A stretch of DNA of 8,097 nucleotides from an uncultured Rhizobiaceae group bacterium (GCA_937923355.1 CALAIO010000010.1:1-8097), one strand, 5' to 3'; positions 1 to 7,349 are shown, counted from the stretch's first letter. Made by a program: numbers and translations. Notes: generated by a model not told the origin, from the letters alone.

Positions 1-18
1 ACACGCACCACTCAGCAT
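1..18 (-). CDS. Start of a divergent gene, cut by the window edge
   Basis: An ATG reading leftward at 18-16 is followed by five open codons (Met-Leu-Ser-Gly-Ala-Cys) to the window edge. A strong Shine-Dalgarno AAGGAG (complement of 25-30) lies 6 nt upstream of this ATG. The call rests on this ribosome binding site, its ideal spacing, and the divergent arrangement with the amidotransferase gene. Six residues are too few to suggest a family. It could be a regulator or enzyme co-controlled with its neighbour through the inverted repeat at 41-70, but that is inference. Confidence 0.45.
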
Positions 19-40
19 AACATTCTCCTTGCAAATTTTT

Positions 41-70
41 AAATTCACCCATAAACCGAATGGTGAATTT
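41..70. promoter_or_regulatory. Gapped inverted repeat, candidate operator between divergent genes
   Basis: The arms AAATTCACC (41-49) and GGTGAATTT (62-70) are perfect 9-bp inverted copies with a 12-bp spacer. Equivalent arm positions are 21 bp apart, about two helical turns, which suits a dimeric regulator bound to one DNA face. The site fills the middle of the 69-bp gap between two divergent start codons. Weak promoter-like hexamers overlap it: on the minus strand TTCACC and TTTAAA with an 18-bp spacer, and on the plus strand TTGCAA at 29-34. The regulator is unknown. It could alternatively be an RNA stem. Confidence 0.45.
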
Positions 71-87
71 CTTGAAGCGAGGTTTAA

Positions 88-765
88 ATGAAAATTGGCA
101 TTTTGCAAACTGGCATCGTCCCCGAAGACCTTTCACCAAACTACGGCGAATATCCTGACATGTTTGAAACCTTCTTGGGGGGCCATGACTTTGAATTTGA
201 AACCTATGCTATCGTAAATGGAAACTTTCCAAACTCAATTCAAGATTGTGATGGGTGGCTGGTAACAGGGTCCAAACATGGTGCGTATGAAGACCATGAC
301 TGGATACCGCCTTTGGAAGATTTCATACGTGAGGTTTATCAAGCTAATATGCCAATCGTAGGCATTTGCTTTGGGCACCAAATCATGGCGCAAGCACTGG
401 GTGGCAAGGTTGAAAAATTTGGTGGTTTGTGGGGCATGGGTACGCAAGAATATTCACACCCGGATGGCACGAAAACCAAACTCCTTGCGATGCACCAGGA
501 TCAAGTTGTCGAAAAACCGCCAGAAGCAGAAATTGTAGCCTCCAATGACTTCTGCAAAATGGCAGGACTTGCCTATAAGAAGCGCGCCTTGAGTTTTCAG
601 CCGCACCCAGAGTTCACACATGAATTTATGGAAGGCCTAATCAAGAGCCGTATGGGTGTAACCATCCCGATGGAACAAGCAGAGCCATCGCTGGTAGATG
701 TGTATGCCGATAATGATTCAAAAGCATACGCAGAACGCATCGCAAAATTCTTTAAAAGCGCTTAG
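88..765 (+). CDS. Class I glutamine amidotransferase-like protein (GATase1 domain)
   Basis: This 225-residue protein is a stand-alone class I glutamine amidotransferase-like domain of the triad (Cys-His-Glu) family, resembling the amidotransferase half of GMP synthase. The nucleophile elbow GICFGHQ places the catalytic cysteine at residue 94. The second block QPHPEF gives His173 and Glu175. A conserved HQD follows at 136-138, and the oxyanion region VTGSKHG is at 59-65. The length matches single-domain family members, and all three catalytic residues are present. The ATG at 88 has a GAGG at 79-82 with 5-nt spacing. Such proteins hydrolyse glutamine or a gamma-glutamyl amide and pass ammonia to a partner, or act as peptidase-like hydrolases; the substrate here is unknown. 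No synthetase partner is visible, but a divergent gene starts at 18. It converges on the TRAP large permease gene with 4 bp between stop codons. Confidence 0.85.
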   Translation: MKIGILQTGIVPEDLSPNYGEYPDMFETFLGGHDFEFETYAIVNGNFPNSIQDCDGWLVTGSKHGAYEDHDWIPPLEDFIREVYQANMPIVGICFGHQIMAQALGGKVEKFGGLWGMGTQEYSHPDGTKTKLLAMHQDQVVEKPPEAEIVASNDFCKMAGLAYKKRALSFQPHPEFTHEFMEGLIKSRMGVTIPMEQAEPSLVDVYADNDSKAYAERIAKFFKSA

Positions 766-769
766 GCTC

Positions 770-2179
770 TTAGCTTCCTAAAAGAAGCCGTGGCAAATAA
801 AGTACGATGCCTGGGAAAGCGACAAGACCTGCAATGGTTAGCGCATCCGCTACGAAAAACGGCGATGCGCCTTTGAAGACATCTTGAACGCTGATGTCAT
901 CTCGAACACCCGCAACGACAAAACAGTTCAACCCAATGGGCGGTGTAATAAGACAGAGCTCCGCCATCTTAACCACCAATATTCCGAACCAGATAGCACA
1001 TTCTGCACCTGATAGGCCGAAGGTACTGTCTGCAACTGAAACAGTCTCACCACCATTCAGTGCCATTACGGCTGGATAAACAACTGGTAGTGTCAACAAC
1101 AGCATGCCAATCGCATCCATAAACATGCCCAAAACTGCGTAAGCCAATAAAATACAAATCAGGATGAGTAGCGGACTATATTCGAGAGAAGTAATCCAGT
1201 CAGCGAAAGCCGTTGGCAAATCTGCAAACCCCAAGAAGCGAACATAAATCAAAACACCCCAGATGATGGTGAAAATCATGACTGAGAGTTTGGCACTTTC
1301 AATCAAGGCTTCTTTAAGTTGCCCCCAGCGCATGCCTTTAATCATGGCAATACAAAAGACAACAAAGGCACCCAAGGCACCGCCCTCCGTCGGCGTACCC
1401 CAGCTATCACCGCCAAACGGATTGTAGATGAATGAAATAATGATCACGACCACAAACACAATTGGGAACGTCGGTGGTAAGGACACCATGCGTTCTTTCC
1501 AAGTAAAGCCTCCCACTGGCGGGCCAAAATTTTTGATCACCAGCGCCATGCCAACGATAAGGCCACCATATATGATTGCGGAGAAAGCACCCGGCAAAAA
1601 GCCTGCAAGCAACAATCGGCCAACATCCTGTTCCACGATAATCGCATAAATTACCAAAATGGCGGATGGCGGAATAAGTGAAGCAAGCGTACCACCCGCT
1701 GCAACGACACCTGCCGCAAAACGTTTGTCATATCCAACCTTCAACATTTCAGGAATGGCAATCCGTGCAAAAACTGCAGATGTAGCAACAGAAGCACCAG
1801 AGACCGCCGCAAACCCTGCCGTGGCGAAAACAGTTGCAACCGCAAGGCCACCTGGCAACCAGCCAACCCAACGCTTGGCCGCCTCAAACAAGGCCTTGGT
1901 TAGCCCCGCATGATAAGCCAGATAACCGATAAGAATGAACGTTGGAATTAGCGACAAAGCATTGGTCGTGATCTTGGAATATGGCTCTTGGCCTGCAATG
2001 CCACCCGCAACTTTTAGCGCCCAAAAGAATTGATCAGGATCATATCCCTTCTTTGACCAGAAAATCCAAACTAAACCAAAAAGGCCTGCGAGACCTGCTG
2101 CGAATGCAACCCGCATCCCCAGTATGACCATGACCATCATGCCAAGGGAAACAATTATACCAATATCAATCGGCTCCAT
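770..2179 (-). CDS. dctM: TRAP transporter large permease, DctM family
   Basis: This is the 469-residue large membrane subunit of a tripartite ATP-independent periplasmic transporter, which carries the sodium-coupled transport path. It is hydrophobic throughout, with about a dozen predicted membrane segments. Family hallmarks are the SGASVATSAV stretch (127-136), the block from PEMLKVGYDKRFAAGVVAAG (143-162) into LASLIPPSAI (165-174), and the C-terminal block around LITPPIGLNCF. At 469 residues it is somewhat longer than the common ~425-residue DctM; extra residues lie near 41-70, after the first hydrophobic hairpin, and in the middle of the chain. Its ATG overlaps the dctQ stop by one base (TAATG), with AAGGA about 9 nt upstream inside dctQ, which predicts translational coupling. 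It is the last gene of the minus-strand run. The substrate is probably a carboxylate but is not determined. Confidence 0.95.
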   Translation of the reverse strand: MEPIDIGIIVSLGMMVMVILGMRVAFAAGLAGLFGLVWIFWSKKGYDPDQFFWALKVAGGIAGQEPYSKITTNALSLIPTFILIGYLAYHAGLTKALFEAAKRWVGWLPGGLAVATVFATAGFAAVSGASVATSAVFARIAIPEMLKVGYDKRFAAGVVAAGGTLASLIPPSAILVIYAIIVEQDVGRLLLAGFLPGAFSAIIYGGLIVGMALVIKNFGPPVGGFTWKERMVSLPPTFPIVFVVVIIISFIYNPFGGDSWGTPTEGGALGAFVVFCIAMIKGMRWGQLKEALIESAKLSVMIFTIIWGVLIYVRFLGFADLPTAFADWITSLEYSPLLILICILLAYAVLGMFMDAIGMLLLTLPVVYPAVMALNGGETVSVADSTFGLSGAECAIWFGILVVKMAELCLITPPIGLNCFVVAGVRDDISVQDVFKGASPFFVADALTIAGLVAFPGIVLYLPRLLLGS

Positions 2180-2838
2180 TACTTGGCATCCTTATCGTTT
2201 GCAGCGTCAAAAGAGGCACCAGACACACTCATCGCTTCTTCGGCTGCTTGCTGCGCAGCGTCCTTCACCAGAGGCAATCCAACGGGATGCGTCGCGCCTG
2301 ACTTAAAGGCCATGACATAGCCTACCATCTGCCATAACAGACGTATCGCCAGAACAGTAAAAGCAATTGGCACAATTAGTTTTGTAGGCCATAACGGAAT
2401 GTTCAAATCAAGCGAACTGTCTGAACTCCAAAGCGGGCGATCAAAATCAAAAGACCGATCAAAAAACTGCCAGGAGCCCCAAATTAAAATCATCATCAGC
2501 AATAACATGAAGAATGTTGTTATAATTTCAGCAAGCCAAAGCGGCCTGCCTTTTAATTTTCCAACCAAAATATCCATGCGAATGTGCCCGCCTTCGCGTT
2601 GTGTATAGGCGATGCCAAGAAAGGCAATCATCGGCAAGACTTGTTCAATAAAGTCGACATAACCCGGCAGAGGCTGACCAATTGTGTTTCTGCCACCAAC
2701 AGAGACAACCGCCAAAATCATCAGAGAAAAAATTGCTATGCCGCTTAAAAGGCACATGAACATTTCCAGACTACGAAGCCTTTGGTCTACCCTGCTATAG
2801 GTCGAATTGTCTTCCAATACTGCGGACGAGCCAGCCAT
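2179..2838 (-). CDS. dctQ: TRAP transporter small permease, DctQ family
   Basis: This is the 219-residue small membrane subunit of the TRAP transporter. Four hydrophobic segments are visible at about residues 26-47, 64-80, 103-122 and 152-177, as expected for DctQ. The family block between segments two and three (AYTQREGGHIRMDIL, 77-91) contains the usual R-x-G-x-H-I-x-x-D pattern. The C-terminal tail (about 185-219) is charged and alanine-rich and probably cytoplasmic; it is longer than in the smallest family members. The ATG at 2838 has AGGAAA 5 nt upstream. The gene follows dctP after a 101-nt gap that contains a hairpin, and overlaps dctM by one base. DctQ couples with DctM to form the membrane complex. 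Confidence 0.92.
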   Translation of the reverse strand: MAGSSAVLEDNSTYSRVDQRLRSLEMFMCLLSGIAIFSLMILAVVSVGGRNTIGQPLPGYVDFIEQVLPMIAFLGIAYTQREGGHIRMDILVGKLKGRPLWLAEIITTFFMLLLMMILIWGSWQFFDRSFDFDRPLWSSDSSLDLNIPLWPTKLIVPIAFTVLAIRLLWQMVGYVMAFKSGATHPVGLPLVKDAAQQAAEEAMSVSGASFDAANDKDAK

Positions 2839-2890
2839 TTTGGTTTCCTAAATATTTAAATTGTCAGAATAAATTTTGAATACTAAGAAC

Positions 2891-2917
2891 CTCTCCCCAC
2901 AAGGTTTGTAGGGAGAG
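2891..2917 (-). promoter_or_regulatory. Intercistronic hairpin between dctP and dctQ
   Basis: In the minus-strand transcript CUCUCCC-U-ACAA pairs with UUGU-G-GGGAGAG around a 3-nt loop ACC. This gives a continuous 12-bp stem with one internal U-G wobble. The stem lies in the 101-nt gap, 23 nt after the dctP stop. No uridine run follows, so it is not a classic intrinsic terminator. A stem here could protect the 3' end of a dctP message from exonucleases or cause partial termination, giving more binding protein than permease; that role is inferred from other binding-protein operons. Confidence 0.6.
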
Positions 2918-2939
2918 AATAGATCGTAAAGAAGTGAGA

Positions 2940-3953
2940 TTACTTACCGAGTGTATCGACAACAAGCTTGTAAAGCTCATCACCAGGTACGCCAGCTGCT
3001 TTCATATCAGCCAACCATTTTTCACGCACTGGCGTTGCAGCCTTAGCTTTGAAAGATGCAAGTTCATCAGCCGAGAACTCAACCTTTTGAACGCCTTTTT
3101 CTGCCAAAATACCTTCCCACTTTGTGATTAGGTCAGCATAGTTTGAAAGATAATGCGCAATCGCTTCATCTTTTGAACCATCAAGAGCAGCTTTGTGCTC
3201 ATCTGAAAGCGCTGCATAGGCATCGGTGTTTACAACAACAGGGCAGTTCACAGTGCCCGGGTTAAGGTTAGCTGTCCACCACTTTGCAATATCAATTGTG
3301 CGGAATGCCAAATGCGCATGCTGGGCAAATGCAACCGAATCCACAACACCAGATTCCAGCGCTGTATAAGCCTCAGTCGCTGTTACAGATGTTGGTGTAG
3401 AACCAACTGTCTTAAACGCATTACCAAGACCGCCTGTTGCACGAATGCGCATACCTTCAAAATCAGATAAAGATTTTGGCGCATCACCTACACCCGCCAC
3501 ATTATACTGCGGCATTGGTGACGTCATGAACGGAATAGCATTCCAGCGCGCCAAGTCCTTCTTGACTGCTGGATGATTGTAAACAGCAGTTGCAACTTTC
3601 ACCTCTTCTTCAAGTGTAGAAACACCCAAGAACGGCAATTCAAGAACAGTGATCGTCGGGTTCTTGTCGCGGTGATAACCCGCACAGAATTGAGCCATTT
3701 CGAAAGCACCAATTGAAATCCCATCAAGGTTTTCGCGGTTCTTTGAAAGGCCACCATAAGAAATGTTGATTTTGAAATCGCCATTCGTTTTCTTCTCAAC
3801 AAGCTCAGCAAGTTTTTCAACATGCTCTGTGAAAGCCCGGCGCTTACCCCAAAGAGATACATTCCAAGTTGTAGAAGCAGCAAATGCCTCAAGACCCATC
3901 ATTGACACCGCTGCTGTAGAAAGCAGAGCAACTTTAGTAAAATTCTTTAACAT
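2940..3953 (-). CDS. dctP: TRAP transporter solute-binding protein, DctP family
   Basis: This is a 337-residue periplasmic substrate-binding protein. The N-terminus is a signal peptide: KNFTK, a hydrophobic core, then AFA ending at residue 25 as a type I cleavage site. The mature part starts with a beta-strand (TTWNVSLWG) typical of DctP proteins. The family signature is GMRIRATGG at 167-175, where Arg171 is expected to bind the substrate carboxylate. The motif EAYTALESGVVDS (194-206) matches the conserved Y-x-A-L-x-x-G-V-V-D block. I chose the ATG at 3953, preceded 5 nt upstream by a near-perfect GGAGGAG; an ATG at 4007 would add 18 residues ahead of the signal peptide and has no such site. 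The aromatic-rich middle (KWWTANLNPG, 224-233) is where ligand contacts are expected. The substrate is an organic acid by family; the exact ligand is not evident. Confidence 0.95.
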   Translation of the reverse strand: MLKNFTKVALLSTAAVSMMGLEAFAASTTWNVSLWGKRRAFTEHVEKLAELVEKKTNGDFKINISYGGLSKNRENLDGISIGAFEMAQFCAGYHRDKNPTITVLELPFLGVSTLEEEVKVATAVYNHPAVKKDLARWNAIPFMTSPMPQYNVAGVGDAPKSLSDFEGMRIRATGGLGNAFKTVGSTPTSVTATEAYTALESGVVDSVAFAQHAHLAFRTIDIAKWWTANLNPGTVNCPVVVNTDAYAALSDEHKAALDGSKDEAIAHYLSNYADLITKWEGILAEKGVQKVEFSADELASFKAKAATPVREKWLADMKAAGVPGDELYKLVVDTLGK

Positions 3954-3987
3954 GATTTCTCCTCCATAAAGATACCCAAAACGTAAC

Positions 3988-4015
3988 AGGATATTTTTGG
4001 AAATCAAATAGGCAA
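3988..4015 (-). promoter_or_regulatory. Possible sigma-70-type promoter for dctP
   Basis: On the minus strand TTGCCT (complement of 4010-4015) and TATCCT (complement of 3988-3993) are separated by 16 bp. They match the -35 and -10 consensus at 3 and 4 of 6 positions, so the promoter is weak, as expected for one that needs an activator. The -35 hexamer overlaps the perfect palindrome at 4011-4024. A transcript from here would have a short leader before the dctP start at 3953. It is proposed on position and pattern only. Confidence 0.3.
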
Positions 4016-4024
4016 AATTTTGCC
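4011..4024. promoter_or_regulatory. Perfect 14-bp palindrome upstream of dctP, candidate regulator site
   Basis: GGCAAAATTTTGCC is a perfect palindrome in the 86-bp gap between the response regulator stop and the dctP start. Outside a single mismatched pair, two further bases on each side also match symmetrically (AT on the left, AT on the right, minus strand). Its position about 60 bp upstream of the dctP ATG fits an operator or activator site, and the response regulator encoded just upstream has a Fis-type DNA-binding domain. In RNA it could also fold as a 5-bp stem with a U-rich tail and act as a weak terminator after the regulator gene. Confidence 0.5.
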
Positions 4025-4039
4025 AATGTATAAGTGTTT

Positions 4040-4708
4040 CTAACGAAAGTTTTTACGCTCAATACCATATTTTTTCATCTTGGCATTTAAGGTTCGGCGC
4101 GGCAGATCAAGTTCATCAAGCACAAGCACAATGTCACCGCGGTGCTTCTTAAGTGCTTTTTCAATAACAGTCTTCTCATAATCATCTACCATAACGTTAA
4201 GGGTGCCAGCATCATTCGTATCAGCTAACAAGATCAAAGCATCATCTTGCAGACTGGCATTCGTCAACCGTGATACATCATCTGATTCAGGTCTTAAACT
4301 TTCAAGATATTGCCCCCTGGCACTTTGAGCAGACTTGATAACTTCCAGTAATTTTTCCGGTGAAAATGGCTTTGTTAAAAATTCAAAAGCACCCTTCTTC
4401 ATCGCTTCAACCGCAAGAGGGATATCACCGTGCCCTGTAATTAAAATCACAGGCAGGTTTTTATCTTTTGCAAGCAAGTGCTGCATAAGTGACATGCCGT
4501 CCAAATCTGGCATCTTAATATCAGAAACAACGACACAGGGAGCGTTCAATTTGATTGTCTTGAGCAAAACTTTCGGGTCTACAAATGCCTGAACCTTTAA
4601 GCCTGAAAGCGTAAGCCACTGAACACTAGAGTGGATCATGCCTCGGTCATCGTCTACGAAATAAACCTTACATTCGGAGACCTGATTTTTCTCTGCAACC
4701 TCACCCAT
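4040..4708 (-). CDS. DctD/ActR-like response regulator, receiver plus Fis-type HTH, no AAA+ domain
   Basis: This 222-residue two-component regulator begins with a receiver domain (about 11-128). The acidic pocket is at Asp19-Asp20, the phosphoacceptor is Asp63 in VSDIKMPDLDG, the switch threonine is Thr91 in LITGHGD, and the lysine is Lys113 in TKPF. Those blocks closely resemble DctD-type receivers. A linker of about 45 residues leads to a C-terminal Fis-family helix-turn-helix (about 178-216, including RGDIVLVLDELDLPRRTLN). The central sigma-54 AAA+ ATPase of DctD is absent, so it should act like an ActR/RegA-type regulator. I chose the ATG at 4708, with AAAGAG 7 nt upstream; a TTG at 4714 is too close to that site. 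The gene overlaps the kinase stop by 8 nt (ATGGGTGA), implying coupled translation. The likely target is the TRAP promoter immediately downstream. Confidence 0.88.
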   Translation of the reverse strand: MGEVAEKNQVSECKVYFVDDDRGMIHSSVQWLTLSGLKVQAFVDPKVLLKTIKLNAPCVVVSDIKMPDLDGMSLMQHLLAKDKNLPVILITGHGDIPLAVEAMKKGAFEFLTKPFSPEKLLEVIKSAQSARGQYLESLRPESDDVSRLTNASLQDDALILLADTNDAGTLNVMVDDYEKTVIEKALKKHRGDIVLVLDELDLPRRTLNAKMKKYGIERKNFR

Positions 4709-6482
4709 CGACAAGCTCTTTCACACTATCAATGGGTTTGGGCTCTGGTTGCGCCTGAGCAGGAAACTCAACTTTGAATAACGCGCCGCCCTTCTCTAGG
4801 TTTTCGCAGGTAATCTTGCCGTTGGCTTCATCTGCGATGGCATAACAAAGCGCCAATCCAAGTCCAACGCCCTCACCTACATTTTTCGTCGTAAAAAACG
4901 GATCAAACAATTGCCCTATTATTTCATCAGGAATGCCTTTGCCGTTATCGCTTACGCTTAATCCACATCGCCCGTTTTCAACCCATGTTTCCAACCTGAT
5001 TGAAGGAAATGACGTTTTCTCACAAGCCTGAATGGCATTCTTGATAAGATTACTAATGATCTGCTCAAAACGAACCTTACTTCCCTTGGCAAGCACAGGC
5101 GTATCGGCAAGTTCCAATGTGAATTGAATATCAGACAACTCAATTTCGGGCTTAAACTGAAGCAGTATGCTTTCAACGGACTCATTCAAATCACAAAGTT
5201 TTGGGCTGGAAACAGGCTTTCTTGAAAAAATCAGCAAGTCAGAAGTAATAGCTCCAAGGCGCTCTGTCATTTTCTTAATGTCTTCAAAGACACCGCTCGC
5301 CTCTTTCAATCGACGCTCTTTTACAAGCAATGCACCACTTGAAGTGAACAATCTTATTGCAGACACAGGCTGATTGACCTCATGCACAATCGCAGCAGAC
5401 ATTTTTCCAAGCGCTGCCAGCCTGCTTGACTGGATAAGTTCCGACTGCGCGTCTCTTAACTGCTTTTCAGTTTCCTTGCGCACTTGAACTTCCTTTTCAA
5501 GTTGCGTGTTGATTTTGGAAACCCGCTCAGCCTCATTCGCCTTGGCCTGAAGTCGCCCTTGCTTGTCGCGTGATCGCATAAACATCAGCACAGATGCCAA
5601 CAGCCCGCAGAAAAGAAGTACAAAAGCCGAGAATACATAGGCATATTTTTGCACAGGTGCGAGTGGTGTTAAGTAATGCAATTTCCATCCAAGCTCAGAA
5701 GTATCCACCGTCGAAATTGAAAAGTCTTCGCTATCAATATCAACACGCCCTTCAAATAAACCAGATTGAGATTCAAATTCCAGTTTGGCCAAATCATAGC
5801 CCGTGAATTTCTTGCTCTCACGCATTTGCGACAATCTTGTCTGGGATAATTCCTTGAGTGGCTTATATAAATATCGACTATCGCTCGCCAGCACTGTCAC
5901 TTCGTCTTGGTCTGTAATCAGGACATGTTCACCAGCACCACGCCAAGCCTCAAGCAATTCTGTAAACTCAACTTTCACGACAGCAACGCCAAGCACCTCC
6001 CCGCCGTCAACAATTGCCTCTGATAAGAAATATCCAGGCCTACCTGTTGTTACACCGATAGCAAAAAAGGTTGCCTGCCCCTGACTTACCGCATCGGTGA
6101 AATAACGTCTAAAGCGATAATTATTGCCAACAAAACTCTCAGGCGTATCGTAATTACTGGCTGCAACGGTAGTTGCATTGATATCCAATATATAAAGCGC
6201 TGCACTATTTGCCTTGTCGCTTACAGTTTTCAAATATTGATTGAGCAAATCAACCCTCGTGCCGTCGCGCAACATTTGCGAGGTATAGGGATGCGAAACC
6301 ACAACACGCGGCAAATGAGATACGCGATTAATCGTAGAGCGCAGGCTTTCCTGATAAAGCGACAAACGCTCTGATGACGTATCAAGCGCTGTTTTTTCAA
6401 AGCGATTATAACTGACATGATATGCCGCAATCGTGACAGCACCTATCAAAATGGTGAATAAAATCGTATAAAACAAGCGCAT
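4701..6482 (-). CDS. DctB-like membrane sensor histidine kinase
   Basis: This 593-residue kinase is the probable partner of the regulator encoded downstream. A membrane segment (about 4-22) and a second one (about 281-302) bracket a periplasmic double-Cache sensor domain. The blocks NYRFRRYFTDA (121-131) and IGVTTGRPGYFLSEA (142-156) resemble the ligand-binding region of DctB. A charged coiled coil (about 305-350) links to the dimerisation and phosphoacceptor helix, with His367 in IVHEVNQP. The ATPase part shows an N box (NLIKNAIQAC, 478-487), DNGKGIP (512-518), an F box (FDPFFTTK, 526-533) and GEGVGLGL (536-543), so all catalytic boxes are intact. GGGAG-like sequence lies about 10 nt before the ATG. 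Double-Cache DctB proteins bind C4-dicarboxylates; here any small organic acid taken up by the adjacent transporter is plausible. I leave the gene symbol empty because the ligand is unproven. Confidence 0.93.
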   Translation of the reverse strand: MRLFYTILFTILIGAVTIAAYHVSYNRFEKTALDTSSERLSLYQESLRSTINRVSHLPRVVVSHPYTSQMLRDGTRVDLLNQYLKTVSDKANSAALYILDINATTVAASNYDTPESFVGNNYRFRRYFTDAVSQGQATFFAIGVTTGRPGYFLSEAIVDGGEVLGVAVVKVEFTELLEAWRGAGEHVLITDQDEVTVLASDSRYLYKPLKELSQTRLSQMRESKKFTGYDLAKLEFESQSGLFEGRVDIDSEDFSISTVDTSELGWKLHYLTPLAPVQKYAYVFSAFVLLFCGLLASVLMFMRSRDKQGRLQAKANEAERVSKINTQLEKEVQVRKETEKQLRDAQSELIQSSRLAALGKMSAAIVHEVNQPVSAIRLFTSSGALLVKERRLKEASGVFEDIKKMTERLGAITSDLLIFSRKPVSSPKLCDLNESVESILLQFKPEIELSDIQFTLELADTPVLAKGSKVRFEQIISNLIKNAIQACEKTSFPSIRLETWVENGRCGLSVSDNGKGIPDEIIGQLFDPFFTTKNVGEGVGLGLALCYAIADEANGKITCENLEKGGALFKVEFPAQAQPEPKPIDSVKELVDG

Positions 6483-6508
6483 GGCTGTGTATCTCTCCCA
6501 AGAAGGAC

Positions 6509-6538
6509 AATATAGCCATTAAGAAGAATAGTAATCAA
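6509..6538 (-). promoter_or_regulatory. Candidate promoter for the kinase-regulator genes
   Basis: On the minus strand TTGATT (complement of 6533-6538) and TATATT (complement of 6509-6514) are separated by 18 bp. They match the -35 and -10 consensus at 4 and 5 of 6 positions. Transcription would begin near 6502, giving a leader of about 20 nt before the kinase ATG at 6482. The -35 element overlaps the purine-rich ribosome binding site of the divergent crotonase gene, so expression of the two directions may interfere. This is a pattern match only. Confidence 0.4.
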
Positions 6539-6551
6539 GAAGTCGGTGAAA

Positions 6552-7340
6552 ATGGCACTTATCTGCTCAAAAATTGAAGACGGTGTTTTTTATCTAACGC
6601 TGGACAATGAAACCCGCCGCAATGCGCTTTCAATCGAGATGCTTGAAGCAGTGTCTGGCGCATTGGATGAAGCAGACCAAAACAAAGATGCACGCGTTAT
6701 CGTCATCAATGCAAATGGCCCTGCATTTTCTTCGGGTCATGACCTGAAAGAACTAACTGCTGCCAGAAATTCAGAAGATAGAGGGCAAGCGTTTTTTAAA
6801 AAAACGATGCTGCTTTGTTCGTCTGTAATGCAAAAAGTCGTCAATCACCGCCTGCCTGTCATAGCTTCCATCCAAGGCGTTGCTTCAGCAGCCGGATGTC
6901 AATTGGTTGCCAGTTGTGATTTGGCGGTCGCAAGTCTGGAATCGAAATTCATTACCCCCGGCGTTAATATTGGCCTGTTCTGCTCAACTCCCATGGTCGC
7001 TCTTTCGCGAAATGTCTCCAACAAACATGCGCTCGAAATGCTTTTAACAGGCGAAGGTGCATCCGCAACAAAAGCTGCAGAAATAGGCCTTATCAACAGA
7101 GCAGTTCCCCTTGATGAAGTCGACGCAACCGTAAAATGGTTCACAGACCGCATCACCGCAAAATCAGCAATGACAATCAAAACCGGAAAGCAAGCCTACT
7201 ATAAACAATCGCAAATGCCATTAAACGAAGCTTATGATTACTGCACCAATGTCATGGTAGAAAACATGCTAAAACACGATGCCGAAGAGGGCATCGGAGC
7301 GTTTTTGGAAAAACGCGAGGCTGAATGGCGGGATGAGTAA
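6552..7340 (+). CDS. Enoyl-CoA hydratase/isomerase family protein (ECHDC3-like crotonase)
   Basis: This 262-residue protein is a crotonase-fold acyl-CoA enzyme. The two oxyanion-hole segments are present: SSGHDLKEL (60-68) and ASAAGCQLVASCDLAVAS (111-128). The overall pattern, especially TPGVNIGLFCSTP (135-147), resembles the ECHDC3 branch. Of the two catalytic glutamates of classical enoyl-CoA hydratase, the second appears kept (Glu162 in ALEMLLTGE) but the first is replaced by Gly137. The reaction may therefore not be a standard hydration. I chose the ATG at 6552, with AAGAAG 9 nt upstream; a GTG at 6546 would add two residues. It is divergent from the kinase gene across 69 bp and was probably followed directly by the acyl-CoA synthetase gene before the nuclease cassette arrived. 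A role in oxidation of the acyl-CoA made by that synthetase is inferred. Confidence 0.88.
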   Translation: MALICSKIEDGVFYLTLDNETRRNALSIEMLEAVSGALDEADQNKDARVIVINANGPAFSSGHDLKELTAARNSEDRGQAFFKKTMLLCSSVMQKVVNHRLPVIASIQGVASAAGCQLVASCDLAVASLESKFITPGVNIGLFCSTPMVALSRNVSNKHALEMLLTGEGASATKAAEIGLINRAVPLDEVDATVKWFTDRITAKSAMTIKTGKQAYYKQSQMPLNEAYDYCTNVMVENMLKHDAEEGIGAFLEKREAEWRDE

Positions 7341-7349
7341 TCTGTTTAA

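Noticed and set aside
756..790. Bidirectional terminator between the convergent amidotransferase and dctM genes
   Set aside because: Only a 5-bp stem (GCTTC/GAAGC, 772-787 region) inside the dctM end and a short AAGCGCTT palindrome are present, with a 4-bp gap and no T run.
3599..3892. 97-codon open frame inside the solute-binding protein gene, same strand
   Set aside because: It lies wholly within a well-supported gene in another frame, has no recognisable domain, and its composition is that of a shadow frame.
3954..4007. Longer N-terminus for the solute-binding protein, starting at 4007
   Set aside because: It would place 18 residues before a clear signal peptide, while the ATG at 3953 has an excellent ribosome binding site.
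4011..4025. Sigma-54 (-24/-12) promoter for dctP
   Set aside because: GG and GC are separated by 9 bp instead of the required 10, and the adjacent regulator has no AAA+ domain to activate sigma-54. I keep the site only as a palindrome.
7338..7349. Target-site duplication flanking the nuclease cassette
   Set aside because: Only two shared bases (AA) can be matched at the two outer edges, which is within chance.
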